From Oribacterium sp. UBA4274 (GTDB lineage Bacteria; Bacillota; Clostridia; Lachnospirales; Lachnospiraceae), in NCBI GenBank assembly GCA_002396005.1, contig DGVW01000104.1:59403-123402 (forward strand): a DNA stretch of 64,000 bases. The letters are read 5' to 3'. The notes below the pieces were generated by a model, which had not been told where the DNA came from, made no database searches, and saw nothing but the letters and a program-made list of their open reading frames with translations. Both the position numbers and the translations under genes were made by a program. Shown in pieces: positions 53,038 to 61,870 of this stretch; the first letter of the stretch is position 1; every line of letters begins with the position of its first letter.

Positions 53038-54666
53038 TCAGCGCATCCATTTATCATATAAGTTAAGTATCTGATCTGTAAACCTGGCGAGATCTTTATT
53101 GGCTCCGCCATAATTGGCCCTGACTGCAGTAAGTAGTTTATTGTACGCCGACATAAGCCTGTCAAAAGCAGCATCCGAAGATTTTCTGCGTCCCGGTATA
53201 CCGCTTGATGAATACTCAACAGCCTTTGAAACTTCTACCGGTGTTCCGATTGCCTCCCACTTATTGGTTGCGAGATCAAAGACAGAACCGGAAAACGGAC
53301 AGTCAACAGTATAACCGAGTTTTTCGTTTACAAGCTCCGAAAATGTCTTCATCGAACCATCATCTCCGTGAACAAGGAAAACTCTCTTCGGTTTTTTGAG
53401 ATCAAATGCAGATATCCAGTCCAAAAGTCCATCCTGATCGGCATGGGAAGACATGGCCGGCATACGTGCAATCTCAGCCTTTACTGCAATATCATCTCCA
53501 AAAAGTTTAACCGATTTAACTCCATCCAGAAGCAGACGGCCAAGTGTACCCTCCGCCTGATATCCGGCAAACACGATCGTAGATTCCGGTTTCCAGAGAT
53601 TATACTTTATGTGATGCCTTACACGTCCTGCATCGCACATTCCAGAAGCAGAGATGATAACCTTAGGCGTTTCCTCAAAATTTATCATTTTTGATTCTTC
53701 CGAAGTAATGGAAAGGTTTAATCCCTTAAATGAAATCGGATTGATACCTTTCATAACTATCTCTTTGGTCTGATCATCATAACAGTCTGCAAGATTCTGC
53801 GTGAAAACATGTGTTGCTTCAACTGCCAGCGGACTGTCCACATATACAGGGAAATCCGGGTGCCCTTTAATAAGCTTATTTTGTTTTATCTGTCTGAATA
53901 AATACAGAAGCTCCTGAGTACGTCCCACAGCAAAAGCAGGAATAACAACATTACCCCCTCTGTCCAAAGTTCTCTGGGTAATATTGACAAGATTGGAAAC
54001 GTGATCCACCTCCCTGTCATGGAAACGATCTCCATAGGTCGACTCCATGACAACATAATCCGCATCATGAATATACTGGGGATCTCTGATCAACGGTTTA
54101 TCGAAATTTCCTATGTCTCCTGAAAAAACGATCTTTTTGGAAACGCCGTTTTCACTGAGCATAAGTTCTATGGATGCAGATCCCAGAAGATGTCCGGCAT
54201 CTATAAAACGAACCATCACTCCGTCGCCAAGTTCTATCACATCGTTATAATCGACTCCCCTGAAATGGTCCAGAACTCCATTTACATCATTAAGATCATA
54301 AACCGGATGAACGTCTGCTTCTCCGGCTCTTCTGCCCTTACGATTCATATACTCTGCTTCCTGCATCTGAATATGTGCGGAGTCTCTAAGCATGATATTG
54401 GCAAGTGCCTCTGTAGCTCTTGTAGTCAAAACCGTTCCGTTAAATCCGTTCTTGTACGCATACGGAATCATACCTGAATGGTCAATATGAGCATGTGTCA
54501 AAAGAATATAATCAACATCAGAATACTTAATCGGCAGAGGCGCTGTTTCATAATGATTCGCTCCCTGCTTCATACCACAGTCCACCAGTATCTTTAATCC
54601 GGCAGCATGAACATAATGCAGTGATCCGGTGACTTCATGATCCGCGCCTATAAAATAAAGTTTCAT
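53038..54666 (-). CDS. Beta-CASP metallo-beta-lactamase RNA nuclease-like protein
   Basis: A 542-residue metallo-beta-lactamase with a beta-CASP insert, of the CPSF73-like type (COG1236). Zinc motifs: LTHAHIDHSG, DAGHLLGSAS, VFSGDIGNFD, then the beta-CASP GRTQELLYLF and SASGMCDAGR, and the final SSHADQDGLLDW and FLVHGDDGSM. Known homologues process or degrade RNA. The C-terminal 80 residues are an extra helical part. ATG 54666 follows AGGAGG. Its promoter overlaps a perfect inverted repeat. Confidence 0.9.
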   Translation of the reverse strand: MKLYFIGADHEVTGSLHYVHAAGLKILVDCGMKQGANHYETAPLPIKYSDVDYILLTHAHIDHSGMIPYAYKNGFNGTVLTTRATEALANIMLRDSAHIQMQEAEYMNRKGRRAGEADVHPVYDLNDVNGVLDHFRGVDYNDVIELGDGVMVRFIDAGHLLGSASIELMLSENGVSKKIVFSGDIGNFDKPLIRDPQYIHDADYVVMESTYGDRFHDREVDHVSNLVNITQRTLDRGGNVVIPAFAVGRTQELLYLFRQIKQNKLIKGHPDFPVYVDSPLAVEATHVFTQNLADCYDDQTKEIVMKGINPISFKGLNLSITSEESKMINFEETPKVIISASGMCDAGRVRHHIKYNLWKPESTIVFAGYQAEGTLGRLLLDGVKSVKLFGDDIAVKAEIARMPAMSSHADQDGLLDWISAFDLKKPKRVFLVHGDDGSMKTFSELVNEKLGYTVDCPFSGSVFDLATNKWEAIGTPVEVSKAVEYSSSGIPGRRKSSDAAFDRLMSAYNKLLTAVRANYGGANKDLARFTDQILNLYDKWMR

Positions 54667-54687
54667 ACACACCTCCTGGATAAAATA

Positions 54688-54716
54688 ATGATAACCCCAT
54701 GGTTATTGTCATACAA
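54688..54716 (-). promoter_or_regulatory. Beta-CASP gene promoter with overlapping dyad
   Basis: Minus strand: -35-like TTGTAT (54711-54716), 17-bp spacer, -10 TATCAT (54688-54693). A perfect inverted repeat ATAACC-N4-GGTTAT (54691-54706) overlaps the -10 and spacer, a typical repressor-operator place. The -35 is weak. Confidence 0.4.
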
Positions 54717-54792
54717 AACAAAACTATGATGATGTGAAGACATATTTCGTACAAAGTATGATCTTCTGACCCGATAAACACCATCAGTTAAC

Positions 54793-54836
54793 AAAAAATA
54801 CCTGTTGATACATTTATTATATCAACAGATATTTTT
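54793..54836 (-). terminator. liv operon terminator
   Basis: Long stem with core CTGTTGATA/TATCAACAG and flanking A/T arms (54794-54810 with 54820-54836), followed on the minus strand by TTTTTTGTTAAC, about 48 nt after the livF stop. Probably bidirectional. Confidence 0.85.
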
Positions 54837-54883
54837 GAATTCTACGTTTCAGTATTTGATTTTTGAGGATAATATTTCCATCA

Positions 54884-55597
54884 TCACTCAGACAGGTATG
54901 CCGCCTTGACTTTAGGGTCGTTGCTGAGTTCATGAGCATCACCCTCTATAGTGATCTTACCAGTTTCAAGAACATATGCTCTGTCAGCGATGGATAATGC
55001 CTTGTTCGCATTCTGCTCAACAAGCAGTACAGTAACCCCGGACTCATGAATCTTCTCTATGATATTGAATATCTCATTAACATAGATTGGTGACAGTCCC
55101 ATGGAAGGCTCATCAAGCACCACCATCTGAGGGTTACTCATAAGCGCTCTTCCCATAGCAAGCATCTGCTGCTCGCCGCCTGACAGAGTACCAGCCATCT
55201 GATTTTTACGTTCCAGAAGTCTCGGAAAGTGTTCATAAACTGTCTTAAGTGTTGCTTCTATACCATCCTTATCCTTACGAGTATAGGCTCCCAGCATGAG
55301 ATTCTGGTACACAGACAATGTTGCAAAAACACGTCTCCCCTCAGGAACATGAGCAAGACCGTTCGAAACAAGCTGATGCCCCGGAGTATGTATGATTTCT
55401 TTCCCGTTATATACTACACTCCCTGAACGGGCCGGAATAAGTCCTGTTATAGTCTGAAGTGTAGTGGTTTTGCCTGCTCCATTGGCTCCGATCAAAGTGA
55501 CTATCTCGCCCTTGTCTACATGGAACGAAATACCCTTAAGCGCATGAATGACGCCATAATAAACGTTTAGATCTTTTACATCTAACATTGTACTCAT
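54884..55597 (-). CDS. livF: Branched-chain amino-acid ABC transporter ATPase LivF
   Basis: One of the two ATPases of a HAAT-family (Leu/Ile/Val) importer; 237 aa. Walker A GANGAGKTTT, Q-loop region, signature LSGGEQQMLAMGRAL, Walker B MVVLDEPSMGLSP and the H-loop replaced by the LivF-typical VEQNANKAL (Gln-Asn) are visible. ATG 55597 follows GGAGG. Last gene of livH-M-G-F; the terminator follows. Confidence 0.96.
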   Translation of the reverse strand: MSTMLDVKDLNVYYGVIHALKGISFHVDKGEIVTLIGANGAGKTTTLQTITGLIPARSGSVVYNGKEIIHTPGHQLVSNGLAHVPEGRRVFATLSVYQNLMLGAYTRKDKDGIEATLKTVYEHFPRLLERKNQMAGTLSGGEQQMLAMGRALMSNPQMVVLDEPSMGLSPIYVNEIFNIIEKIHESGVTVLLVEQNANKALSIADRAYVLETGKITIEGDAHELSNDPKVKAAYLSE

Positions 55598-55608
55598 TTC
55601 CGTTCCTC

Positions 55609-56370
55609 CTAATCTCCAAGATATGCTTTAATAACTTCAGGATCATGCAGAACTTCCTGCGTAGAGCCCTGCTTAAGCACCTGGCCAAAATTAAGCACTG
55701 TCAATCTGTCGCAGATTCCGGAAACGAGTTTCATATCATGCTCAATAAGAAGTATGGTCATATCGAATCTGTCTCTCACGAGTCTTATGGTATTCATAAG
55801 TTCCTCTGTTTCGTTAGGGTTCATGCCGGCTGCAGGTTCATCCAAAAGCAGCAGTTTCGGAGATGTTGCAAGAGCTCTGGCGATCTCAAGCTTTCTCTGC
55901 TGACCATAAGGAAGATTGGATGCCTTATAATCGCAGTAACCATCAAGTTCAAAAACCTTGAGCAGTTCCAATGCCTTCTCATCCATCTCCCGCTCTACCT
56001 TACGGAACTTAGGCGTCCTGAATATTCCATCCAGTGTAGAATACTGATTGGTATTGTGTAATCCGACTTTAACATTGTCCAATACAGAAAGCTGCGAGAA
56101 CAGTCTTATGTTCTGAAAGGTTCTGGCTATCCCCTTCTTACTGATGGCCTCACAATCGAGGCCTGTGATATTATCCCCATCAAGAACTATCTGTCCGTTG
56201 GTTGGTTTATAAACACCAGTGAGCAGATTAAAAACAGTTGTTTTTCCTGCGCCGTTTGGGCCGATAAGTCCATACAGTTCATTTTTTTCTATCTCAACAT
56301 TAAATCCGTCAACAGCCTTTAATCCGCCAAAGGAGATCCCAAGACGGTCTACCTTTAATAATGTAGCCAT
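55609..56370 (-). CDS. livG: Branched-chain amino-acid ABC transporter ATPase LivG
   Basis: Second ATPase of the Liv importer; 253 aa. Walker A GPNGAGKTTVF, signature NLPYGQQRKLEIARALA, Walker B LLLDEPAAGMNPNE and H-loop LIEHDMKLV, with the LivG-type RTFQNIRLF. ATG 56370 begins 1 bp after the livM stop (TGAT-ATG), with GGAG inside livM; the reading to 56391 overlaps livM. Confidence 0.96.
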   Translation of the reverse strand: MATLLKVDRLGISFGGLKAVDGFNVEIEKNELYGLIGPNGAGKTTVFNLLTGVYKPTNGQIVLDGDNITGLDCEAISKKGIARTFQNIRLFSQLSVLDNVKVGLHNTNQYSTLDGIFRTPKFRKVEREMDEKALELLKVFELDGYCDYKASNLPYGQQRKLEIARALATSPKLLLLDEPAAGMNPNETEELMNTIRLVRDRFDMTILLIEHDMKLVSGICDRLTVLNFGQVLKQGSTQEVLHDPEVIKAYLGD

Positions 56371-56371
56371 A

Positions 56372-57451
56372 TCACTTGTTCTCCTTTCCATCTGTAGATT
56401 TCAGCTTAAAACTCATCATGATTCTGTCACGATACTGAATCCATGATGGTGCCGATGTACACAGCATCATAAATATCAGAACTACCGCATATATGAGCAT
56501 ACGATAATCACTGAGACCTCTCAGAAGTTCAGGAAGAAGTGTAAGAACAACTGCAGCGATCACTGATCCTCTGATATTACCGATGCCTCCCATAACCACA
56601 AAAACAAGAATCATAATAGACTGATTATAACCAAAGTTTTTTGGAAGAGCCTGAAGGGAGCTCAGGTTATGTGCGTACAGCGCTCCGCCTATTCCGGCAA
56701 TCGCAGCGGAAATCGTAAATGCAAGTAGTTTGAACTTTGTCGCATTGAGACCTACAGATTCTGCAGCTATCCTGTTATCTCTTATGGCCATAACTGCTCT
56801 TCCGGTTCTTGAATTGATAAGGTTAAGAACCACAAAAAGCACAATCAAAAGCAGTATTATTCCAATGGTAAAATTGGAATTTTTAGGAGTACCTGTGATT
56901 CCCTGAGCACCTTTTATGATGATGGTCCCTCCATCCATGTTGAGATGCATACTATCCTCAAGAGAAAAATGAGGACCGTTAGCATCCACGCCGAAGTACA
57001 AAGCATTAACAAGATTCTTGATGATCTCGCCAAAAGCCAAAGTAACAATAGCAAGGTAGTCTCCCTTAAGTCTCAGAACAGGAATTCCGATAAGAAAACC
57101 AAAAAAAGCTGCTGTGACTGCTCCGATAACTATGGCGATAAAGAACCTCATGCCCTCCGGCATCCCTGATGATTTCATAAGCATCGACCATGTTGCGCTG
57201 GAGAAGGCTCCGATACACATAAAGCCTGCATGTCCCAGTGACAGTTCTCCGGAAATACCTACTACAAGATTTAAGCTAACTGCAAGTATAGAATAAGTAC
57301 AGAGCGGAACCAGAAGTCCCTTAAACAAAGAGCTTATGTTCCCTGTCTGCATCATCAGCTCCACAACAATATACGCGATGATAACTATTCCAAAAGTTAT
57401 CATATTACTACGGAAAATTTTCTGCTTTTCTGCTTTAACTCTATCCATCAT
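56372..57451 (-). CDS. livM: Branched-chain amino-acid ABC transporter permease LivM
   Basis: Inner-membrane permease, 359 aa, about ten helices. Family motifs: LNLVVGISGELSLGHAGFMCIGA at the N-terminal third, LRLKGDYLAIVTLAFGEI, and the cytoplasmic loop GRAVMAIRDNRIAAESVGLNATKFKLLAF that contacts the ATPase, here split over residues 220-250. Tandem ATGs at 57451/57448; starts 3 bp after livH. Confidence 0.95.
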   Translation of the reverse strand: MMDRVKAEKQKIFRSNMITFGIVIIAYIVVELMMQTGNISSLFKGLLVPLCTYSILAVSLNLVVGISGELSLGHAGFMCIGAFSSATWSMLMKSSGMPEGMRFFIAIVIGAVTAAFFGFLIGIPVLRLKGDYLAIVTLAFGEIIKNLVNALYFGVDANGPHFSLEDSMHLNMDGGTIIIKGAQGITGTPKNSNFTIGIILLLIVLFVVLNLINSRTGRAVMAIRDNRIAAESVGLNATKFKLLAFTISAAIAGIGGALYAHNLSSLQALPKNFGYNQSIMILVFVVMGGIGNIRGSVIAAVVLTLLPELLRGLSDYRMLIYAVVLIFMMLCTSAPSWIQYRDRIMMSFKLKSTDGKENK

Positions 57452-57454
57452 ATA

Positions 57455-58339
57455 TCACACTTTCTCCATAATCTTCTTACCCAGAATACCTGTAGGTTTC
57501 ACAAGAAGAACGATGATCAAAACAGAAAATACAATTGCATCTGAAAGCTTGGAAGAGATATAAGCCTTTGCAAGATTTTCCAGAACTCCAAGGATGATGC
57601 CGCCAACAAAAGCTCCCGGGATCGATCCAATCCCGCCAAGTACCGCCGCAACAAAAGCTTTGATACCGGGCATAGCTCCTGTAGTAGGTGTCAATGTAGG
57701 ATAGGCTGAACACAAAAGGATGCCACCGATAGCCGCAAGAGCCGAGCCTATGGCGAAGGTCAAAGATATAGTTCCGTTTACATCCACTCCCATAAGAGTT
57801 GCTGCCCCCTTATCCTCAGAAACAGCAAGCATCGCCTGCCCTGCCTTTGTCTTGTTGATAAATGTCACGAGTCCTGCAACGATGATGATACATGTAACTA
57901 TAGTAACTATAGTCTCACCGGATATTGTAAGCTGTCCCCCGGCCAGTTTGACAGGCTTAAGTGGAACAAAAGAACTAAAGCTTTTCGGATTGGCTGAAAA
58001 AATAAGCTGAGCCAGATTCTGCAACAGATAAGAAACACCGATAGCTGTGATAAGAACAGAAAGTGAGTTAGCCTGACGCAAAGGTTTATATGCAATCTTT
58101 TCAATTGTTATGCCAAGTAAAGTACAGACGACCATGCTTACCAGAATTGCAACAGGTATAGGAAGTCCCAGACTGTTAAACGCAATAAATGCAGTATAAC
58201 CGCCTACCATCAAAATATCACCATGGGCAAAATTAAGCATTTTGGCAATACCATATACCATAGTATATCCAAGAGCTATTATCGCATATACTGATCCAAG
58301 GCTCAGTCCATTGAGCAGATATGAAATGAAACTCATCAT
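57455..58339 (-). CDS. livH: Branched-chain amino-acid ABC transporter permease LivH
   Basis: Partner permease of LivM, 294 aa, about eight helices. Recognised by LLNGLSLGSVYAIIALGYTMVYGI, LNFAHGDILMVGGY, RQANSLSVLITAIGVSYLLQN, the EAA-like loop MLAVSEDKGAATLMGVDVN, and GGIGSIPGAFVGGIILGVLE. ATG 58339 (of a tandem pair) follows GAGG by 8 nt; the frame to 58408 is upstream non-coding. A hairpin separates it from livJ. Confidence 0.95.
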   Translation of the reverse strand: MMSFISYLLNGLSLGSVYAIIALGYTMVYGIAKMLNFAHGDILMVGGYTAFIAFNSLGLPIPVAILVSMVVCTLLGITIEKIAYKPLRQANSLSVLITAIGVSYLLQNLAQLIFSANPKSFSSFVPLKPVKLAGGQLTISGETIVTIVTCIIIVAGLVTFINKTKAGQAMLAVSEDKGAATLMGVDVNGTISLTFAIGSALAAIGGILLCSAYPTLTPTTGAMPGIKAFVAAVLGGIGSIPGAFVGGIILGVLENLAKAYISSKLSDAIVFSVLIIVLLVKPTGILGKKIMEKV

Positions 58340-58440
58340 CTTTGCTACCTCATCATTTCTTACTAATTGTTTCTTATACATAACCAATCCGATTAAGTAT
58401 ATATACATATATCGTAGAAAGTTACCCTAAACATAACTCA

Positions 58441-58475
58441 ATAAAGGGTCGCTTTTTTAGAAAGCAACCCTTTAT
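58441..58475 (-). terminator. livJ-livH intercistronic hairpin
   Basis: Stem AAAGGGT-GCTTT/AAAGC-ACCCTTT (58443-58474, one mismatch each side) about 56 nt after the livJ stop, with minus-strand ATTGAG after it rather than a long T-run. A partial terminator or 3'-end stabiliser, allowing more binding protein than permease. Confidence 0.6.
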
Positions 58476-58531
58476 GCTTTAAAACAATACGGATCAATAA
58501 TAAAAAAGCATCCTTGCTTCAGGAGTCCTGA

Positions 58532-59752
58532 TTATTCAGCGGATACGTAAGCGCCGTCCTTGATAACTACGGCCTTTGGTTCCTTATCAACGTCACCGTT
58601 TTCATTCCAGGTCATTCCAGAACCTGTGATACCATCGTATGAAACCGTCTTCATCTGCTCCTCAAGTGCAGTTCCGATCTCATCTACTGATTTATCTGGT
58701 GTAAGGTTTGCAGCCTCAACAGCAGCCTTGATGATATAAGCAGCGTCATATGCATCAGCAGCGAACTGGATAGGTGTATCACCGAATGCTTCCTTATATT
58801 TTGTAACAAAGTTAACAGTTGCTTCATCGTCTGCATCTGCTGCAAATGGTGTAAGAAGCATAAGTCCCTCTGCAAGAGATTTATCAAAATTCTCAACGTC
58901 GAGAATACCATCCATACCGTCTACGCCAAAGAATACAGGTTCAAATCCCATTGTGTTTGCCTGTGTGAGCACAAGAGCTGCCTCTGTATAGTAGAAAGGA
59001 AGGAATGCAAGTTCAGCGCCTGAAGCCTGCATCTTCTGAAGCTGTGTAGAGAAATCTGTCTTGGAGTCAGCTGTGAACTGCTCTGTATCTACAATTTCAA
59101 TTCCCTGATTTGCTGCTTCAGCTACAAATGCCTCGTAAATACCACTTGAGTAAACATCTGATGAATCATAAAGGATCGCAACCTTTGTAGCAAGCTTGTG
59201 CTCTCCGATATACTGTGCTGACTTTGCACCCTGTGCAGGATCAGAGAAACATACTCTGTAAGCATTAGCTGTTGCTGTACAGTCTACTGCTGAACCTGAC
59301 GGTGTAAGAAGAAACATATTGTCATTAACAGCTTCTGATGCTACTGCAATTGTCGGCGCAGAAGTTGTCGGTCCGATAAGTATCTGCATACCCCAGTCCT
59401 TGAGAGAATTGTAGGCATTGATAGCCTTCTCCTGATCATGCTCATCATCCGCTGTCTGATACTCAACCTTATAGCCGTTGATTCCGCCTGCCTCATTGAT
59501 CTCATCAATCGCAATCTTGGCACCGTTGATTACGGCTGTACCATATACTGCTGCTCCGCCTGTAAGTGGGCCCTGAGCACCGATCTTCCATGTGAGATCT
59601 CCTGAAGCAGAGCCTGCGTCTGCCGCTGCTCCATCACTTGAAGCTGTATCACCCGCTGCAGCTGTTGCTGCCGGTTTTGATCCGGAAGATCCGCAAGAAG
59701 CCAGTGAAGCAGCCATCGCTCCTGCAAGTACCACACTTAATATTTTTTTCAT
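58532..59752 (-). CDS. livJ: Branched-chain amino-acid ABC transporter substrate-binding lipoprotein
   Basis: Periplasmic-binding-type lipoprotein (406 aa) of the Liv importer. Lipobox LASC at residues 17-20 after MKKILSVVLAGAMAAS, a Ser/Ala/Gly linker of about 30 residues, then the type I binding fold (KIGAQGPLTGGAAVYG, IGPTTSAPTIAV, FLPFYYTEAALVLTQA, FAADAYDAAYII). ATG 59752 follows GGAGGG; the longer frame to 59800 is the leader. Strong promoter and leader hairpins lie upstream, and livHMGF downstream. Ligand set is inferred from family only. Confidence 0.94.
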   Translation of the reverse strand: MKKILSVVLAGAMAASLASCGSSGSKPAATAAAGDTASSDGAAADAGSASGDLTWKIGAQGPLTGGAAVYGTAVINGAKIAIDEINEAGGINGYKVEYQTADDEHDQEKAINAYNSLKDWGMQILIGPTTSAPTIAVASEAVNDNMFLLTPSGSAVDCTATANAYRVCFSDPAQGAKSAQYIGEHKLATKVAILYDSSDVYSSGIYEAFVAEAANQGIEIVDTEQFTADSKTDFSTQLQKMQASGAELAFLPFYYTEAALVLTQANTMGFEPVFFGVDGMDGILDVENFDKSLAEGLMLLTPFAADADDEATVNFVTKYKEAFGDTPIQFAADAYDAAYIIKAAVEAANLTPDKSVDEIGTALEEQMKTVSYDGITGSGMTWNENGDVDKEPKAVVIKDGAYVSAE

Positions 59753-59778
59753 ATTTTTCCCTCCTAAGCTTTCTATAT

Positions 59779-59808
59779 AACCTGAGTCTCTCAGGTTCAA
59801 AAAACCTG
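59779..59808 (-). promoter_or_regulatory. Alternative leader hairpins before livJ
   Basis: Three arms in the leader RNA: CAGGTT (59808-59803), AACCTGA (59797-59791) and TCAGGTT (59785-59779). The middle arm can pair with either neighbour, giving two mutually exclusive stem-loops just before the GGAGGG site. No known riboswitch was recognised. Confidence 0.4.
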
Positions 59809-59868
59809 CTGTCGTCTATTACCATCTTCCCTTTTATAGTTCATACACGACACTAAAATCTTATCTTG

Positions 59869-59898
59869 ATTATAATAAAACCACTTATTTAAAGTCAA
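59869..59898 (-). promoter_or_regulatory. livJ promoter
   Basis: Minus strand: -35 TTGACT (59893-59898), 18-bp spacer, -10 TATAAT (59869-59874); leader about 110 nt. The rest of the 348-bp gap to gpsA (59899-60030) is AT-rich and shows nothing else I can name. Confidence 0.75.
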
Positions 59899-60030
59899 TG
59901 CTTTTATAACGTCAAAGCAAATTATTTTTTCTTATGATAACTTACAGTTATAAGCATTATAAGTTTACAACTATCTATAACTACTGCAGAACTTTAATAA
60001 ACATTCCCTGAAATCGCGTTTTTGAGTATA

Positions 60031-60070
60031 TAAAAAAGAATCCACAGCCCAAATACAGCTACGGATTCTT
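60031..60070 (-). terminator. gpsA terminator
   Basis: Eight-bp stem AAGAATCC/GGATTCTT (60036-60043 with 60063-60070) with inner AGCTGT-like pairing, then minus-strand TTTTTTATA, 30 nt after the gpsA stop. Confidence 0.85.
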
Positions 60071-60100
60071 CTCTTCATCGTTCTCATACGAACTACACAA

Positions 60101-61108
60101 TTATTTATCAAATTTCAATCCGGCATTTTCTATCCTTCTGTCCCTCAGCATGAGATCCTTGACTGCTTCTTCAGGAGACTTATCACCGAACAGTATTTCA
60201 TTTATCTCGGAAACTATCGGCATGGAAACATCATACTTCTGCGCCAGCTGCAAAGCGGCTTTGGCAGCATGAACACCTTCCACAACCTGCCCTACTTCTT
60301 CCATCGCCTCAGTGTACGATTTGCCCTGTCCTATAAGTATGCCGGCACGCCTGTTACGGGAATGCATAGATGCACAGGTAACTATCAGATCGCCTATTCC
60401 GCTGAGTCCCTGGAATGTCTCGATATCGCATCCCATCTTCACGCCAAGTCTGGTTATCTCAGCTATGCCTCGTGTAATAAGTGCAGCCTTACTGTTATCA
60501 CCATAGCCCAGTCCGTCGGCCATACCTGCTGCCAATGCAACAACATTTTTCAGTGCGCCTCCTATTTCAATCCCCTTGATGTCAGGATTGATATAGACTC
60601 TGAAACAGTCGCTCATAAAAGTATCCTGTATGAATTTTGCGGTTTTCTCAGAATGTGCTCCTGTAACAATGGTTGTCGGTATAAATTTTGACACCTCCTC
60701 GGCATGACTCGGACCGGAAAGAACCGCCACATCTGCCTGAGGAATCTCCTCTTCAATTATATCAGACATCGTCTTCAAGGAATCTGCCTCGATACCCTTG
60801 GCAACAGAAACTATAACCTGTCCATGCCTCACGAAAGGAAACATCTTTTGAGAAACTTCTCTGATACTTATAGAAGGAACCGCAAGAACAACAAGATCCT
60901 TGTCCATCAATGCATGCTGCAGATCAGAGGTTATATCCATATCCTTCGGGATAACAGCACCCTGAAGATGCTTATGCTTCCTCGTATCCGCCATTTCCCT
61001 GGCATTACTCTCAGATCTGGTCCAAAGAGTTGTCTCATGACCATTATGTGAAAGAAGTATGGCCAATGCAGTCCCCCATGTACCTGAACCAATAACTGCT
61101 GTTTTCAT
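60101..61108 (-). CDS. gpsA: NAD(P)-dependent glycerol-3-phosphate dehydrogenase
   Basis: Makes sn-glycerol-3-phosphate for phospholipid synthesis; 335 aa. N-terminal Rossmann motif VIGSGTWGTALA, then LVVLAVPSISIREV, SVAKGIE, SGPSHAEEV, the catalytic Lys in IEIGGALKNVVALAAGMADGLGYGDNSKAALITRG (residues about 180-215, shown here in part) and SGIGDLIVTC. ATG 61108 follows GGGGAG. It follows plsY, the acyltransferase that uses its product, and der; the order der-plsY-gpsA is conserved in Firmicutes. Confidence 0.97.
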   Translation of the reverse strand: MKTAVIGSGTWGTALAILLSHNGHETTLWTRSESNAREMADTRKHKHLQGAVIPKDMDITSDLQHALMDKDLVVLAVPSISIREVSQKMFPFVRHGQVIVSVAKGIEADSLKTMSDIIEEEIPQADVAVLSGPSHAEEVSKFIPTTIVTGAHSEKTAKFIQDTFMSDCFRVYINPDIKGIEIGGALKNVVALAAGMADGLGYGDNSKAALITRGIAEITRLGVKMGCDIETFQGLSGIGDLIVTCASMHSRNRRAGILIGQGKSYTEAMEEVGQVVEGVHAAKAALQLAQKYDVSMPIVSEINEILFGDKSPEEAVKDLMLRDRRIENAGLKFDK

Positions 61109-61131
61109 CTCTGTCTCCCCTCATTCATCCC

Positions 61132-61204
61132 ATAAAAACTTTTGGCGGGCACTATATCTCAACATAACAACATCCGCCTGTTGCTGAGATCAATCCCCGC
61201 CAAA
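61132..61204 (-). terminator. Nested hairpin between plsY and gpsA
   Basis: Outer stem TTTGGCGGG/CCCGCCAAA (61141-61149 with 61196-61204), middle ATCTCA/TGAGAT and inner CAACA/TGTTG, followed on the minus strand by AGTTTTTATG. Reads as a strong rho-independent terminator or attenuator 18 nt after the plsY stop; gpsA follows within 24 nt of it. Confidence 0.7.
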
Positions 61205-61222
61205 TGCTTCCTGCATTAAGTA

Positions 61223-61870
61223 TTATTTTTTAAAATGGAACTTACTTTCAGTTCCCTTTCTGAGTCTGTCGATATTGCTGCGATGCTGCCAAACAGCTAG
61301 TGCGGCGATAATAAAGGAAAGTCCGCATACAACAGGATAAATGTCACCAGAAAAAGGCAGCATACCAAACTTTCCAAGCACTGCTGTAAGTACAAAAAAT
61401 GCAGATACCGCCGTTATCGATCCCACACTCACATAACCGCTTGTATAAGAAACAAAAATAAACAACGCAAGCAGTACTACTGCAAATCTCCAGTCAAACG
61501 CAATGATGAGAGCTCCTGTACAGGCAACTCCCTTACCACCTTTCAGCTTCGGAATGACAGGAAAATCATGCCCGAGCACCGCTCCAAATCCTGTAAAAAG
61601 AGTGATCAGTGTACCATGATCGATAGTTGCCGGTTTCCACGCCATATGAAGAATAAGTATAGGTACTATAGTTTTGGCTATATCAAGAAGCAAAACTGTA
61701 GCACCGGCTTTTTTACCAAGAGTTCTTGAAATATTAGTACTTCCCGGGTTTCCAGATCCTACTTTATAGATATCGATTCCCTGAGACTTTCCATATAAAT
61801 ATCCATTAGGAATCATACCAAACAGATACCCTGTCAACAGGCAAATAACTATATGCTGAACGTCCATCAT
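61223..61870 (-). CDS. plsY: Acyl-phosphate:glycerol-3-phosphate acyltransferase PlsY
   Basis: Membrane enzyme adding the first acyl chain to glycerol-3-phosphate; 215 aa with about six helices. Signatures: [15 protein letters not shown], the [15 protein letters not shown] loop, and the [21 protein letters not shown] motif are intact. Starts at ATG 61870, overlapping the der stop (ATGATG), so it is coupled to der. Works with GpsA downstream, although a hairpin intervenes. Confidence 0.95.
   Translation of the reverse strand: MMDVQHIVICLLTGYLFGMIPNGYLYGKSQGIDIYKVGSGNPGSTNISRTLGKKAGATVLLLDIAKTIVPILILHMAWKPATIDHGTLITLFTGFGAVLGHDFPVIPKLKGGKGVACTGALIIAFDWRFAVVLLALFIFVSYTSGYVSVGSITAVSAFFVLTAVLGKFGMLPFSGDIYPVVCGLSFIIAALAVWQHRSNIDRLRKGTESKFHFKK

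Noticed and set aside
59797..59844. A 15-codon leader peptide before livJ
   Set aside because: No ribosome binding site and no run of Leu/Ile/Val codons; probably chance.
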